Made by a program: the position numbers and the translations under genes
The notes under the pieces: model-generated
Told to the model about the DNA's origin: nothing
The model's database searches: none
What the model saw: only the letters and a program-made list of their open reading frames with translations
Assembly (NCBI GenBank): GCA_043787975.1
Contig: JAYVUK010000096.1
Coordinates: 1-13,196, forward strand
DNA: 13,196 nt
From: JAPLDA01 sp043787975
Lineage (GTDB): Bacteria; Bacteroidota; Bacteroidia; AKYH767-A; 2013-40CM-41-45
Direction: 5' to 3'
Part shown: positions 1-6,823 of the stretch, piece after piece
Layout of the letters: each line of letters opens with the position of its first letter
Position numbering within the stretch: position 1 is the first letter of the stretch

Positions 1-39
1 GCAGAGATGGGATACAAAGCCAAGAAAGCGGGAGGATGA
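1..39 (+). CDS. Possible 3' end of an upstream gene (partial)
   Basis: Frame 1 is open from the window edge to a TGA at 37-39 and reads AEMGYKAKKAGG. The lysine- and glycine-rich tail looks like a plausible C-terminus, and the stop lies just before a repeat array, as at other gene ends in this window. Twelve residues are too few to name a family or to exclude chance, so this is only a candidate. Confidence 0.3.
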   Translation, partial: AEMGYKAKKAGG

Positions 40-44
40 GTCTA

Positions 45-79
45 GTCGACAGTCAACGGTTGACAGTCGACAGCATACA
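45..79. repeat. Imperfect heptamer tandem array (GTCGACA type)
   Basis: Five consecutive 7-base units can be read: GTCGACA, GTCAACG, GTTGACA, GTCGACA, GCATACA. The array lies between the presumed end of an upstream gene and the DUF6624 gene, ending 16 bases before its ATG. Its unit differs from those of the other arrays in this window, but the 7-base period is the same. A TTGACA inside it (60-65) is 20 bases upstream of GATATTTG (86-93), a one-mismatch version of the Bacteroidota -7 box, so the array may also supply promoter sequence. That last point is weak. Confidence 0.6.
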
Positions 80-95
80 GCCATTGATATTTGAA

Positions 96-1046
96 ATGCG
101 AAATTTTCTGCTCTCTATTTCTTTTCTGCTGTTTTCATTTTTTGCATTCGGACAAACTCCACCGGATGAATATTTTATTTTAGTGAAGAAGGCTGACTCA
201 CTTTATAAAACAAAAGATTATAGAAATTCTGTTCTAGCCTATTCGTCCGCATTTATAGCCAACGGATGGAAAGGTTATTCAACTGACCGATATAATGCTG
301 CACGCGCATGGGCGAAAGCAGGAATACCTGACAGTGCATTTTTAAACCTTGAACGAATTGCGATAAAAATAAATTTTTCTGATTACGATCAATTGATTTC
401 GGACTCTGATCTCACATCATTGCATTCTGATAAACGATGGACATCTCTTTTGAAGTTAGTTGAAGACAATAAAATAAAAAGCGAAGGCTCAAACCCCTCA
501 CTGTCCCATATATTAGATAGCCTTGTGAACGTAGATCAGAAGTGGCGGAGTTATTCAAGAAAATATGATAATAAAGAATTGGTTGACGATACCATTTCAA
601 AAGCGACAATCATCCGCAATTTTGTAATGACCGATAGCTTCAATTATTTTAAGGTGAAAGAGATTTTTGAAAAGTACGGTTTCCCAAACTATGATCTTGT
701 CGGAGAAGAAGGTGCTAAAAACTTTTGGCTCTTGGTTCAGCACCAGGATAGACATCCATCGTTTCAAGACAGTGTTTTGACACTCATGAAAATTGAAGTT
801 GACAGAGGGAAAGCAAGAAAAGAAGATTATGCTTATTTAGTTGACAGAGTAAAAGTAAACACAAATCAATCACAGGTTTACGGAACGCAAATGCAACTGA
901 ACAAGGATGGTACTTCTTACGAACCAAGACCTGTGATCGAACCGGAAAAATTAAATGAGCGTAGAAAAAGTGTCGGACTTAACAGCATTGAAGAGTATAC
1001 CAGCTTTATGAACGAACACTATTTCGGAAGTCTGAAAAAAAAATAA
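96..1046 (+). CDS. Exported TPR + DUF6624 protein
   Basis: A 316-residue protein. I chose the ATG at 96 because a clean signal peptide follows at once (MRNFLLSISFLLFSFFAFG, cleavage near G19/Q20); the longer upstream reading runs through the heptamer array. Residues about 28-90 look like tetratricopeptide helices (DSLYKTKDYRNSVLAYSSAF, then NAARAWAKAGIPDSAFLNL). From about 136 the sequence matches what I recall of DUF6624: a DQKWR start, WLLVQHQDRHPSFQ (210-223), YLVDRVKVN (247-255), QVYGTQ (260-265) and a closing ERRKSVGL. DUF6624 has no established biochemical role; the invariant His, Asp and Gln could bind something, but that is speculation. The product is probably periplasmic or outer-membrane associated. 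The gene converges on hemJ with only five bases between stop codons and no visible terminator. Confidence 0.85.
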   Translation: MRNFLLSISFLLFSFFAFGQTPPDEYFILVKKADSLYKTKDYRNSVLAYSSAFIANGWKGYSTDRYNAARAWAKAGIPDSAFLNLERIAIKINFSDYDQLISDSDLTSLHSDKRWTSLLKLVEDNKIKSEGSNPSLSHILDSLVNVDQKWRSYSRKYDNKELVDDTISKATIIRNFVMTDSFNYFKVKEIFEKYGFPNYDLVGEEGAKNFWLLVQHQDRHPSFQDSVLTLMKIEVDRGKARKEDYAYLVDRVKVNTNQSQVYGTQMQLNKDGTSYEPRPVIEPEKLNERRKSVGLNSIEEYTSFMNEHYFGSLKKK

Positions 1047-1051
1047 TTCGC

Positions 1052-1588
1052 CTATGCCTTTTGTCTTTTCTTCCTGTACACATTGATCGCAATCATCAGC
1101 AACGCGGCAAAAATTACAAGTCCGACTATTCCCCACAACCAGTTACCTTGATCCTTTAGCACTACAATAAAAACAATTGAAACAAGAAAGAGTGTTGCCA
1201 CCTCATTCCACAAGCGAAGTTTAAAAGAAGAATATTTTATTTCATCGCCCTGAAAGCGTTTAAACATCAGCCCGCATTGCAGATGATACAAGGTCAGGCC
1301 GAAAACAAAAGCAAGTTTCATAATCAGCCATCCCGGAAAACTAAATCCGTACAGCTCATACGACATCCAAAACCCGAATACATAGGTTCCGATCATGGAT
1401 GGCCAGGTGATACCATACCAAAGACGTTTTTCGGCTATCTTAAAATGATTGGTTAAAATACTTTTTTCAGGTTCTGATTTTTTATCTGCCTCAGTATGGT
1501 AAACAAAAAGGCGAACTACATAGAATAATCCCGCGAACCAGGTGACGACAAAAATGATATGAAGAGCTTTGAGATAGAGTATGTTCAT
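1052..1588 (-). CDS. hemJ: Protoporphyrinogen IX oxidase HemJ
   Basis: A 178-residue inner-membrane protein of the HemJ/UPF0093 family, which oxidises protoporphyrinogen IX to protoporphyrin IX late in haem synthesis and replaces HemG or HemY in many bacteria. The first helix has the family signature ALHIIFVVTWFAGLFYV with the conserved His10. The helix WLIMKLAFVFGLTLYH carries the conserved Lys91; His and Lys residues of this kind are the proposed haem b ligands. Hydrophobic segments lie at about 5-26, 58-78, 87-108, 128-145 and 149-170, followed by a basic tail (YRKKRQK). The fifth segment makes it somewhat longer than the shortest family members. It is the last gene of the minus-strand block, 185 bases after bshA, with hairpins and a GC-rich repeat in the gap, so it may have its own promoter. 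Confidence 0.9.
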   Translation of the reverse strand: MNILYLKALHIIFVVTWFAGLFYVVRLFVYHTEADKKSEPEKSILTNHFKIAEKRLWYGITWPSMIGTYVFGFWMSYELYGFSFPGWLIMKLAFVFGLTLYHLQCGLMFKRFQGDEIKYSSFKLRLWNEVATLFLVSIVFIVVLKDQGNWLWGIVGLVIFAALLMIAINVYRKKRQKA

Positions 1589-1600
1589 TTTGTTGGAGCA

Positions 1601-1790
1601 CGCATGCGCGCAAGCCTGTATGAGCGCATGAGAATTATCTGAGTTTGTATTTATCTACAATATACTTAAGCAATCCTTAAGTGAGCGCTTTAGTTTCATC
1701 TGTCAGTTTACTGTTTATAAACTGATAGTAAGCAAGTACTCATGCGCGCATGCGCACCTGCACACTTGCGTACTCACTTGCGTGCTTCTT
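1601..1790. repeat. GC-rich repeat region with inverted arms between bshA and hemJ
   Basis: CGCATGCGCGCA (1601-1612) is matched as an inverted copy, TGCGCGCATGCG (1743-1754), 130 bases away. On the bshA coding strand the right arm continues into a degenerate run (GCACGCAAGTGAGTACGCAA and following) that includes the last codons and the TGA of bshA. Between the arms are two smaller hairpins, described separately. The 11-mer TGCGCACCTGC (1751-1761) recurs exactly at 5966-5976 in the GH3 gene. No ORF or transposase is present. It could be a short non-autonomous repeat or a decayed tandem array. Confidence 0.6.
1664..1728. other. Two stem-loops in the bshA-hemJ gap
   Basis: The first is ACTTAAG / CTTAAGT (1664-1670 with 1676-1682), seven perfect pairs around a five-base loop. 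The second is CTGTCAGTTTA / TAAACTGATAG (1700-1710 with 1718-1728), eleven pairs including one G-T, around a seven-base loop. Neither is GC-rich nor followed by a clear T-run on the minus strand, so they are poor rho-independent terminators. They could be RNA processing or stability elements between bshA and hemJ. Confidence 0.45.
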
Positions 1791-2907
1791 TCACTACTCT
1801 CTCGTACATTCTCTCATACATTGGTAGGATGTGCTTGATGTCAAATTTCTTTGCCTGTTCAAGCGCACCGTGTTTGAATTTTGCCAGGCGCTCATCATCT
1901 TCCAAAATATGAATTGCATTTTTAGCCATGTCGTCCACGTCACCCACATCACTCATGAATCCGGTTACACCGTTTACGTTCACTTCGGGAATTCCACCCG
2001 TATTGGTAGAGATCACAGGAACCTGGCAAGCCATCGCTTCCAGTGCAGCCAAACCAAAGCTTTCCGTTTCTGAAGGCAGAATAAATAAATCAGAAACGGA
2101 TAAAATTTCTTCCACCGCTTCCTGCTTGCCGAGAAAACGAATGTGATCGCAGGCTTTCGACTCGCGGCATTCTTTTTCAATGTTGGTCCGGTCAGGTCCA
2201 TCACCGATGAGTAAAAGTTTGGAAGGAATTTTTTCAACCACCTGGTTAAAAATCTTGATCACATCACTGACTCTTTTCACCGGCCTGAAATTGGACGCAT
2301 GAACAAGCAGCCGTTCATTGTTCGGAGCAATTGCTTTCTTGAAATGTTCCTTCCGCTGTTTATTAAATCTTCGCAGATCAATAAAGTTCGGAATCACTTC
2401 AACCTCTTTTGTAATTTTAAAGAAACGATACGTTTCTTCCATCAGGTTTTTCGAAACAGCTGTCACAGCATCACTCATGTTAATAGCAAACGTAACCACG
2501 GGAGTGTAACTTGAGTTTTTACCAACCAATGTGATGTCCGTTCCATGCAGCGTAGTAACAAAAGGAATATGATATCCCTGCGCAGCAAGAATTTGTTTGG
2601 CCATGTATGCAACCGAAGCATGAGGAATTGCATAATGCACATGAATAATATCCAGCTTCTCGAACAAAGCAACATCCACGAGTTTGCTCGTCAGTGCTGT
2701 TTCATACGGAGCATATTCAAAGAGCGGGTAATCCGCAATGCTCACTTCATGGTAGGAAACATTTTCAGAGAAATGTTCCAGGCGAACCGGTTGGCTATAG
2801 GTGATAAAATGTATGTGATGACCTTTTTCAGAGAGCGCTTTACCAAGCTCAGTAGCCACTACTCCACTTCCCCCAAAAGTCGGGTAACAAAGAATTCCAA
2901 TATTCAT
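1774..2907 (-). CDS. bshA: N-acetyl-alpha-D-glucosaminyl L-malate synthase BshA
   Basis: A 377-residue GT4 glycosyltransferase with GT-B fold that joins GlcNAc from UDP-GlcNAc to L-malate, the first step of bacillithiol synthesis, in the cytoplasm. I chose the ATG at 2907 because BshA proteins begin MNIGILCYPTFGGSGVVATE; the eight codons further upstream come from a repeat. Motifs in order are the nucleotide loop FGGSG (11-15), THITYSQP-like HFITYSQP (33-40), HYAIPHA (91-97), HGTD (121-124), the donor-side NFRPVKR (206-212), GDGPDR (235-240) and the EX7E pair E282/E290 in SETESFGLAALEAM. Length matches the family. No bshB or bshC is in the window. It follows the GH3 fusion gene by 83 bases on the same strand and is probably co-transcribed with it. 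Its last codons lie in a GC-rich repeat. Confidence 0.93.
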   Translation of the reverse strand: MNIGILCYPTFGGSGVVATELGKALSEKGHHIHFITYSQPVRLEHFSENVSYHEVSIADYPLFEYAPYETALTSKLVDVALFEKLDIIHVHYAIPHASVAYMAKQILAAQGYHIPFVTTLHGTDITLVGKNSSYTPVVTFAINMSDAVTAVSKNLMEETYRFFKITKEVEVIPNFIDLRRFNKQRKEHFKKAIAPNNERLLVHASNFRPVKRVSDVIKIFNQVVEKIPSKLLLIGDGPDRTNIEKECRESKACDHIRFLGKQEAVEEILSVSDLFILPSETESFGLAALEAMACQVPVISTNTGGIPEVNVNGVTGFMSDVGDVDDMAKNAIHILEDDERLAKFKHGALEQAKKFDIKHILPMYERMYERVVKEARK

Positions 2908-2911
2908 ACTG

Positions 2912-2950
2912 TACGAATTACGAATTGGCACGAATGTACGAATATTCGAA
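2912..2950. repeat. Imperfect heptamer array (TACGAAT type) before bshA
   Basis: TACGAAT occurs at 2912-2918, 2919-2925 and 2937-2943, with ACGAAT inside the TGGCACGAATG spacer and an inverted ATTCGAA at the end. On the bshA coding strand this is a run of AATTCGTA-like units ending five bases before the bshA ATG. It fills about half of the 83-base gap to the GH3 fusion gene and replaces any recognisable Shine-Dalgarno sequence. Confidence 0.6.
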
Positions 2951-2990
2951 ATGATGAAAATTGCAACACGCGAAACAACCGAGAGAAAAT

Positions 2991-5900
2991 CTATTTCTGA
3001 TTTCCGGTTTTAGATTTCGGATTTAAAATAGCATCATAAATCACCTGCTGAATATCCGTTCTCACATTCATCTTAACGAGTTTGTCATTGGTCGCATCCG
3101 GATTTACCCTGTTGGAGAGAAAAATATAAACCAAATTATATTCTGGATCAACCCACGCGCAAGTACCCGTGAATCCCTGGTGGCCGAAGGTTTTTAATGA
3201 AGCATCTTTGCAGGTCGGGCTTTGCTTTTTAGGATCCGGTTCGGGCTTATCAAAAAATAATCCTCTGCGATTTTTGGTAATTGCAAATTGTTGTTTTGTA
3301 AATTCATTCACGGTTGTTTGGCTGATATACTGCTTTCCTCCGTAAATTCCTTTGTTAAGATAGAGTTGCATGATCACGGCCAGGTCATTCGCATCCGAAA
3401 ACAAACCTGCGTTCCCGGAAACTCCTCCCAACATAGCAGCTGCAGGATCGTGCACATCACCGTGAATTAACTGGTGCCGGAAATTCTTATCATCTTCAGT
3501 AGGAACAATTTTTTTCAGATCAAACTTATTCATCGGAAGAAATGTAAGGCTCGATAATCCAAGCGGATTATAAAAATTTCGATCCAGGTATTGATCAATC
3601 GGAAGTTCGGTTTCCTTTTCAACCAACGACTTCATCAGGATCGGCCCAAAGTCACTGTACACATATTTACCTCTTTCATTCAACGGTGAATCATAAATCC
3701 ATTGCATGACTGAATCGCGGTAATTGTTACGCATGAATATTCCATCGGCAACACGAACGGAATATCCTTCGGTTTCCTTCCTCACATAAATATCTTCCGA
3801 CAAAGATCCGGTGGAAGTAATTGTCTGTTTCCAAAATGGAACCCACGATTGCAACCCGGCCTGGTGTGCCAACACATCCCTGATGATAATATTTTTTTTG
3901 TTCGTTGCTTTTAAGACCGGAAGATACTTTGACATCGGTTGATTGAGATCGACTTTTTTTTCGTCCACCAACTTCATGGTAGCAAGGCATGTTGCAGCAA
4001 TTTTTGTTACGGAAGCAATGTCATAGAGATCAGAATTTTTTACGCGCGTAGTATCATCATAACTGTGTGTACCAAACGATTTGTAGTAAATTACTTTCTG
4101 ATCTTTTGCAACAAGCACCTGGCAACCGGGAGTTGCTCTTGCAGCAATTGCTTTCAACGCAATGGTATCAATGGCTGACAAATCATTGCTGTTGATACCA
4201 ACATCTTCCGGTAACGTATATTTAAAACGAATCGGAACCGCAGAATTGATCCCTGAATATTTTGGATACGGAGAAACACCATGCATGGCGTCTCCAACAG
4301 TAACAGGCATTTTTCCCTGCGAACCAATGCCGCCAAAAAGTAACTGGGCCGCGAGACTGTGTGTCACCGGCATGTCTTCATAAGCAAGAACCAGTGCTTT
4401 TAAATTGCCGGACGATTCAATCTTTGATAGCGTATATGCATTTCCAAAATCAACAAAAACTGTTTTGTACTTTTTGATTACTTCGTTGATGAATTTTTTC
4501 GAGGACTCCGTCATCCCAAAATCTTTCTGAGCATTCATGGTGGTGTTATGAAGACTCAAAATGATGCAATCATAATTGACAAGAAACTTTTCGACTGCTT
4601 CGAAAACACTCCATTGCGCATCTTTCTCAACTGCATAGCAATCAACGTGACCATACAACTGAAGCTGCTGTTGAAATGGATTATTCTTTACATCTCCGAC
4701 AACGACAGAGGCAATTTTCTTTTCGTCGGATTTAAAAGGGAGAATTGAATCCTTGTTTGATAAAAGCGTGAGCGATTTTTCATATAACTGCTGCTGAAGA
4801 TGCAGCGCATATCCTGTGTTCAAATCATTGTAAAGATTGCTTGTATCAATCGGCTGATAGTGATTCAAGCCCACCCAATATTTTACCATCAGAATTTTTT
4901 TTACGCGCGCGTCAATTTCGTCCTGCGTGATTTCACAATTCTCCACAGCAAGATGGATCTCATCAATCCCTTTGTGAACGTCTTCCGAAAGAAGCAGCAT
5001 ATCATTCCCCGCAAGCAAGGCCAGTTTATCAAGTATTCCCGGTTTGTAACAGGCACTCACACCTTTCATATTCAATGCATCCGTAAACGCAATTCCTTTG
5101 AAATGCATTTGCTCTTTCAGTAACCCGGTTACAATTTCTTTGGAAAGTGTGGACGGATTATTCGGAATCGTATCAAATGCAGGAACGCTGAGGTGAGCCA
5201 CCATCATGCCTCCCATGCCTTCGTCAATTAATTTCCGGAAGGGATACAATTCCAGTGTATCCATTTCACTTTTTGAATTCTTAATCGTCGGCAATACCAA
5301 ATGAGAATCCATATCCGTATCACCGTGACCCGGAAAATGTTTTCCCGTTGTAAGAATATGATGATCTTCCAACGCATGCATATAAACAACTGCATTTTTT
5401 GTAACAGTAATTTTATCATCACTGAATGACCGGCTTCCGATCACCGGATTCATTGGGTTATTATTGATATCAGCATCGGGAGAAAAATTTGTGTGAATGC
5501 CCATTCGCTTACACTCTCTCGCAATCTCTTCACCCATTTTATAAATCGCATCTTCATCCTGCATGGCTGAAAGTGTCATCTGTCGCGGGAAACGGACGGT
5601 ACTGTCAATCCGCATGGCAAGTCCCCATTCTCCATCAATGCCGATGAGCAATGGAATTTTTGATATCGCCTGGAATTGATTTGTCAGCAATGCTTGCCTG
5701 ACTAATCCACTTTGAAATAAAATCAACCCGCCGATTTCATAATTCGCAATTTGATATTTGACATCGTTTATGTGAGTCGAATCTTTATTGCTCCAGGCAC
5801 CAATCATAAAAAGCTGACCGATGCGTTGATCAGGAGTAAGTTTCGAAATAATGGAATCTGCCCAATGAGACGCTTCAGGAGAAATAAATGCAGGAAGTTT

Positions 5901-6008
5901 TTGCTCCGCATGTGCAGATTTACCAAAAAGAAAAAATAAAGACAATAAAGCACCACAAAAAAGCCTGCGCACCTGCGCCCCCACGCACTTTATAACTCCT
6001 AAAAACAT
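2991..6008 (-). CDS. Exported GH3 beta-N-acetylglucosaminidase fused to a serine hydrolase (beta-lactamase family)
   Basis: From the ATG at 6008 the protein has 1005 residues. A signal peptide ends near AHA/EQ (residue 34). Residues about 45-375 are a NagZ-like GH3 domain: KHFPGHGDTDMDSH (223-236) supplies the Asp/His loop and D310 in AFTDALNMKG is the expected nucleophile. Residues about 405-575 resemble the GH3 C-terminal domain. Residues about 600-1000 are a class C beta-lactamase/transpeptidase-like domain with SVTK (666-669), YSD (784-786) and HQG (943-945). This two-enzyme architecture is known in Bacteroidota; it probably acts on periplasmic wall fragments or GlcNAc glycans, but the substrate of the hydrolase half is unknown. 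Start choice is uncertain: the frame stays open to a GTG at 6083, while in-frame GTGs at 5984 and 5972 lie in a GC-rich repeat, and 5972 would give a compact signal peptide (MRRLFCGALL). Confidence 0.88.
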   Translation of the reverse strand: MFLGVIKCVGAQVRRLFCGALLSLFFLFGKSAHAEQKLPAFISPEASHWADSIISKLTPDQRIGQLFMIGAWSNKDSTHINDVKYQIANYEIGGLILFQSGLVRQALLTNQFQAISKIPLLIGIDGEWGLAMRIDSTVRFPRQMTLSAMQDEDAIYKMGEEIARECKRMGIHTNFSPDADINNNPMNPVIGSRSFSDDKITVTKNAVVYMHALEDHHILTTGKHFPGHGDTDMDSHLVLPTIKNSKSEMDTLELYPFRKLIDEGMGGMMVAHLSVPAFDTIPNNPSTLSKEIVTGLLKEQMHFKGIAFTDALNMKGVSACYKPGILDKLALLAGNDMLLLSEDVHKGIDEIHLAVENCEITQDEIDARVKKILMVKYWVGLNHYQPIDTSNLYNDLNTGYALHLQQQLYEKSLTLLSNKDSILPFKSDEKKIASVVVGDVKNNPFQQQLQLYGHVDCYAVEKDAQWSVFEAVEKFLVNYDCIILSLHNTTMNAQKDFGMTESSKKFINEVIKKYKTVFVDFGNAYTLSKIESSGNLKALVLAYEDMPVTHSLAAQLLFGGIGSQGKMPVTVGDAMHGVSPYPKYSGINSAVPIRFKYTLPEDVGINSNDLSAIDTIALKAIAARATPGCQVLVAKDQKVIYYKSFGTHSYDDTTRVKNSDLYDIASVTKIAATCLATMKLVDEKKVDLNQPMSKYLPVLKATNKKNIIIRDVLAHQAGLQSWVPFWKQTITSTGSLSEDIYVRKETEGYSVRVADGIFMRNNYRDSVMQWIYDSPLNERGKYVYSDFGPILMKSLVEKETELPIDQYLDRNFYNPLGLSSLTFLPMNKFDLKKIVPTEDDKNFRHQLIHGDVHDPAAAMLGGVSGNAGLFSDANDLAVIMQLYLNKGIYGGKQYISQTTVNEFTKQQFAITKNRRGLFFDKPEPDPKKQSPTCKDASLKTFGHQGFTGTCAWVDPEYNLVYIFLSNRVNPDATNDKLVKMNVRTDIQQVIYDAILNPKSKTGNQK
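5964..5988 (-). repeat. GC-rich repeat inside the 5' end of the GH3 fusion gene
   Basis: On the coding strand this reads GTGCGTGGGGGCGCAGGTGC then GCAGG, quite unlike the AT-rich code around it. It contains the 11-mer GCAGGTGCGCA, which is also found at the end of bshA (TGCGCACCTGC on the plus strand at 1751-1761 and 5966-5976). It encodes the stretch just before the signal-peptide hydrophobic core and offers two in-frame GTG codons, so it blurs where translation starts. Confidence 0.55.
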
Positions 6009-6013
6009 GCAGT

Positions 6014-6021
6014 CAAAATTA
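6014..6021 (-). promoter_or_regulatory. Candidate -7 box for the GH3-bshA block
   Basis: On the minus strand this is TAATTTTG, an exact match to the Bacteroidota -7 consensus TAnnTTTG. Transcription would start near 6008-6005, at or inside the ATG I list, which would favour one of the downstream GTG starts (5984 or 5972), with AGGAG at about 6000-5996 as a ribosome site. No good TTTG -33 box is present at the right distance, so this is tentative. Confidence 0.3.
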
Positions 6022-6176
6022 CCTTTATTGAACCGTTGGAAATACTTTTGCGCTTTGCAATTCGTAGAAGTTATGAACGCCACTTGTCAACAGAATAATA
6101 AAAACACGTGAACGGATTTTTTCTCAATTGATATAAAATTTGTTACTTCGGCTTTAGAATCAGGGAGAACGAAAGG

Positions 6177-6653
6177 ATGAGTACAGAGGTAAAGCAGAAG
6201 GTGCGAAAAATATTTACGGAATACCTTGAACAGAATAGCCAGCGGAAAACAACGGAACGCTTTGCCATCCTGGATGAAATCTATTCCATCAACGAACATT
6301 TCGATGTGGATTCACTCTATACGCACTTAAAGAAAAAAAAATATCAGGTAAGCCGTGCAACCGTTTACAATACCATCGAACTCCTGCTTGATTCTAATTT
6401 AATCACGCGTCATCAGTTTGGAAAAAATTTAGCGCGCTTTGAAAAATCATACTCGTATAAACAACACGATCACCTGATCTGTGAAAATTGCGAACACATT
6501 TTTGAGTTTTGCGATCCACGCGTGCAGCAGATACAATCGATGATTGGAGGATTGCTCCATTTCAATGTCACGCATCATGCACTTCATTTATTCGGAAAGT
6601 GTAATGAATTAGAGCAGCATGGAAAATGTCAGTATCTGAGTGCCAGAAAGTAA
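6177..6653 (+). CDS. Fur-family metal-responsive transcriptional repressor
   Basis: A 158-residue protein. Residues about 20-85 form the Fur winged helix, with the recognition helix at YQVSRATVYNTIELLLDSNL. The dimerisation and metal domain follows: HDHLICENC (97-105) gives a His pair and the Cys102/Cys105 zinc pair, followed by EFCD, then THHALHLFG. The second cysteine pair of structural-zinc Furs, normally CxxC after LYGxC, is here C142 and C151, eight residues apart. The sequence does not tell Fur, Zur and PerR apart. The start is supported by GGGAGA (6163-6168), nine bases before the ATG. It is divergent from the GH3-bshA block, and Fur-family genes near purA recur in Bacteroidota from what I recall, so linkage rather than function may explain the position. 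Confidence 0.9.
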   Translation: MSTEVKQKVRKIFTEYLEQNSQRKTTERFAILDEIYSINEHFDVDSLYTHLKKKKYQVSRATVYNTIELLLDSNLITRHQFGKNLARFEKSYSYKQHDHLICENCEHIFEFCDPRVQQIQSMIGGLLHFNVTHHALHLFGKCNELEQHGKCQYLSARK

Positions 6654-6672
6654 AATGGAAAATAGCATGATT

Positions 6673-6745
6673 GAAAATGAGAAAGCGGGACAAGGCGAGC
6701 GTGAGACTTGTCACACTTTCACATATTCTCACTTTCCCACTTTCT
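6673..6745. repeat. Octamer array folded as a long inverted repeat after the Fur-family gene
   Basis: Left-hand units read GAAAATGA, GAAAGCGG, GACAAGGC, GAGCGTGA, GACTTGTC. Right-hand units read CACTTTCA, CATATTCT, CACTTTCC, CACTTTCT (6714-6745). The two halves are inverted: 6674-6694 pairs with 6707-6727 at 17 of 21 positions around a 12-base loop, including an unbroken six-pair GACAAG/CTTGTC at the tip. No T-run follows, so it is not a classical terminator, but such a hairpin could still define the 3' end of the upstream transcript. Confidence 0.6.
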
Positions 6746-6811
6746 ATGCAACATTCTTCCAGTCAAATAACACATACGAAATAAAAAACACCTGAATTAA
6801 CTTCAAATATC

Positions 6812-6819
6812 TATCTTCG
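6812..6819 (+). promoter_or_regulatory. Candidate -7 box directly before the STAS gene
   Basis: TATCTTCG matches TAnnTTTG with one mismatch and ends four bases before the ATG at 6824. If used, the transcript would have almost no leader. No clear TTTG box lies 19-21 bases upstream and no Shine-Dalgarno is visible. Weak. Confidence 0.25.
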
Positions 6820-6823
6820 TCCT

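Noticed and set aside
1601..1754. Miniature transposable element bounded by 12-base inverted repeats
   Set aside because: No flanking target duplication is visible and the arms merge into a degenerate GC-rich run that enters bshA, so a repeat array explains it as well as a mobile element.
2545..3000. Plus-strand open frame of 151 codons over bshA
   Set aside because: It is antisense to a clear BshA and its composition resembles reverse-complement reading; no family features.
6084..6176. Possible divergent promoter region with TACTTTTG (6043-6050, plus strand) as a -7 box for the Fur-family gene
   Set aside because: The box matches TAnnTTTG, but no TTTG/TTG is at the right distance upstream, it lies inside the open GH3 reading frame, and the leader would be about 120 bases. 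Chance is likely in AT-rich DNA.
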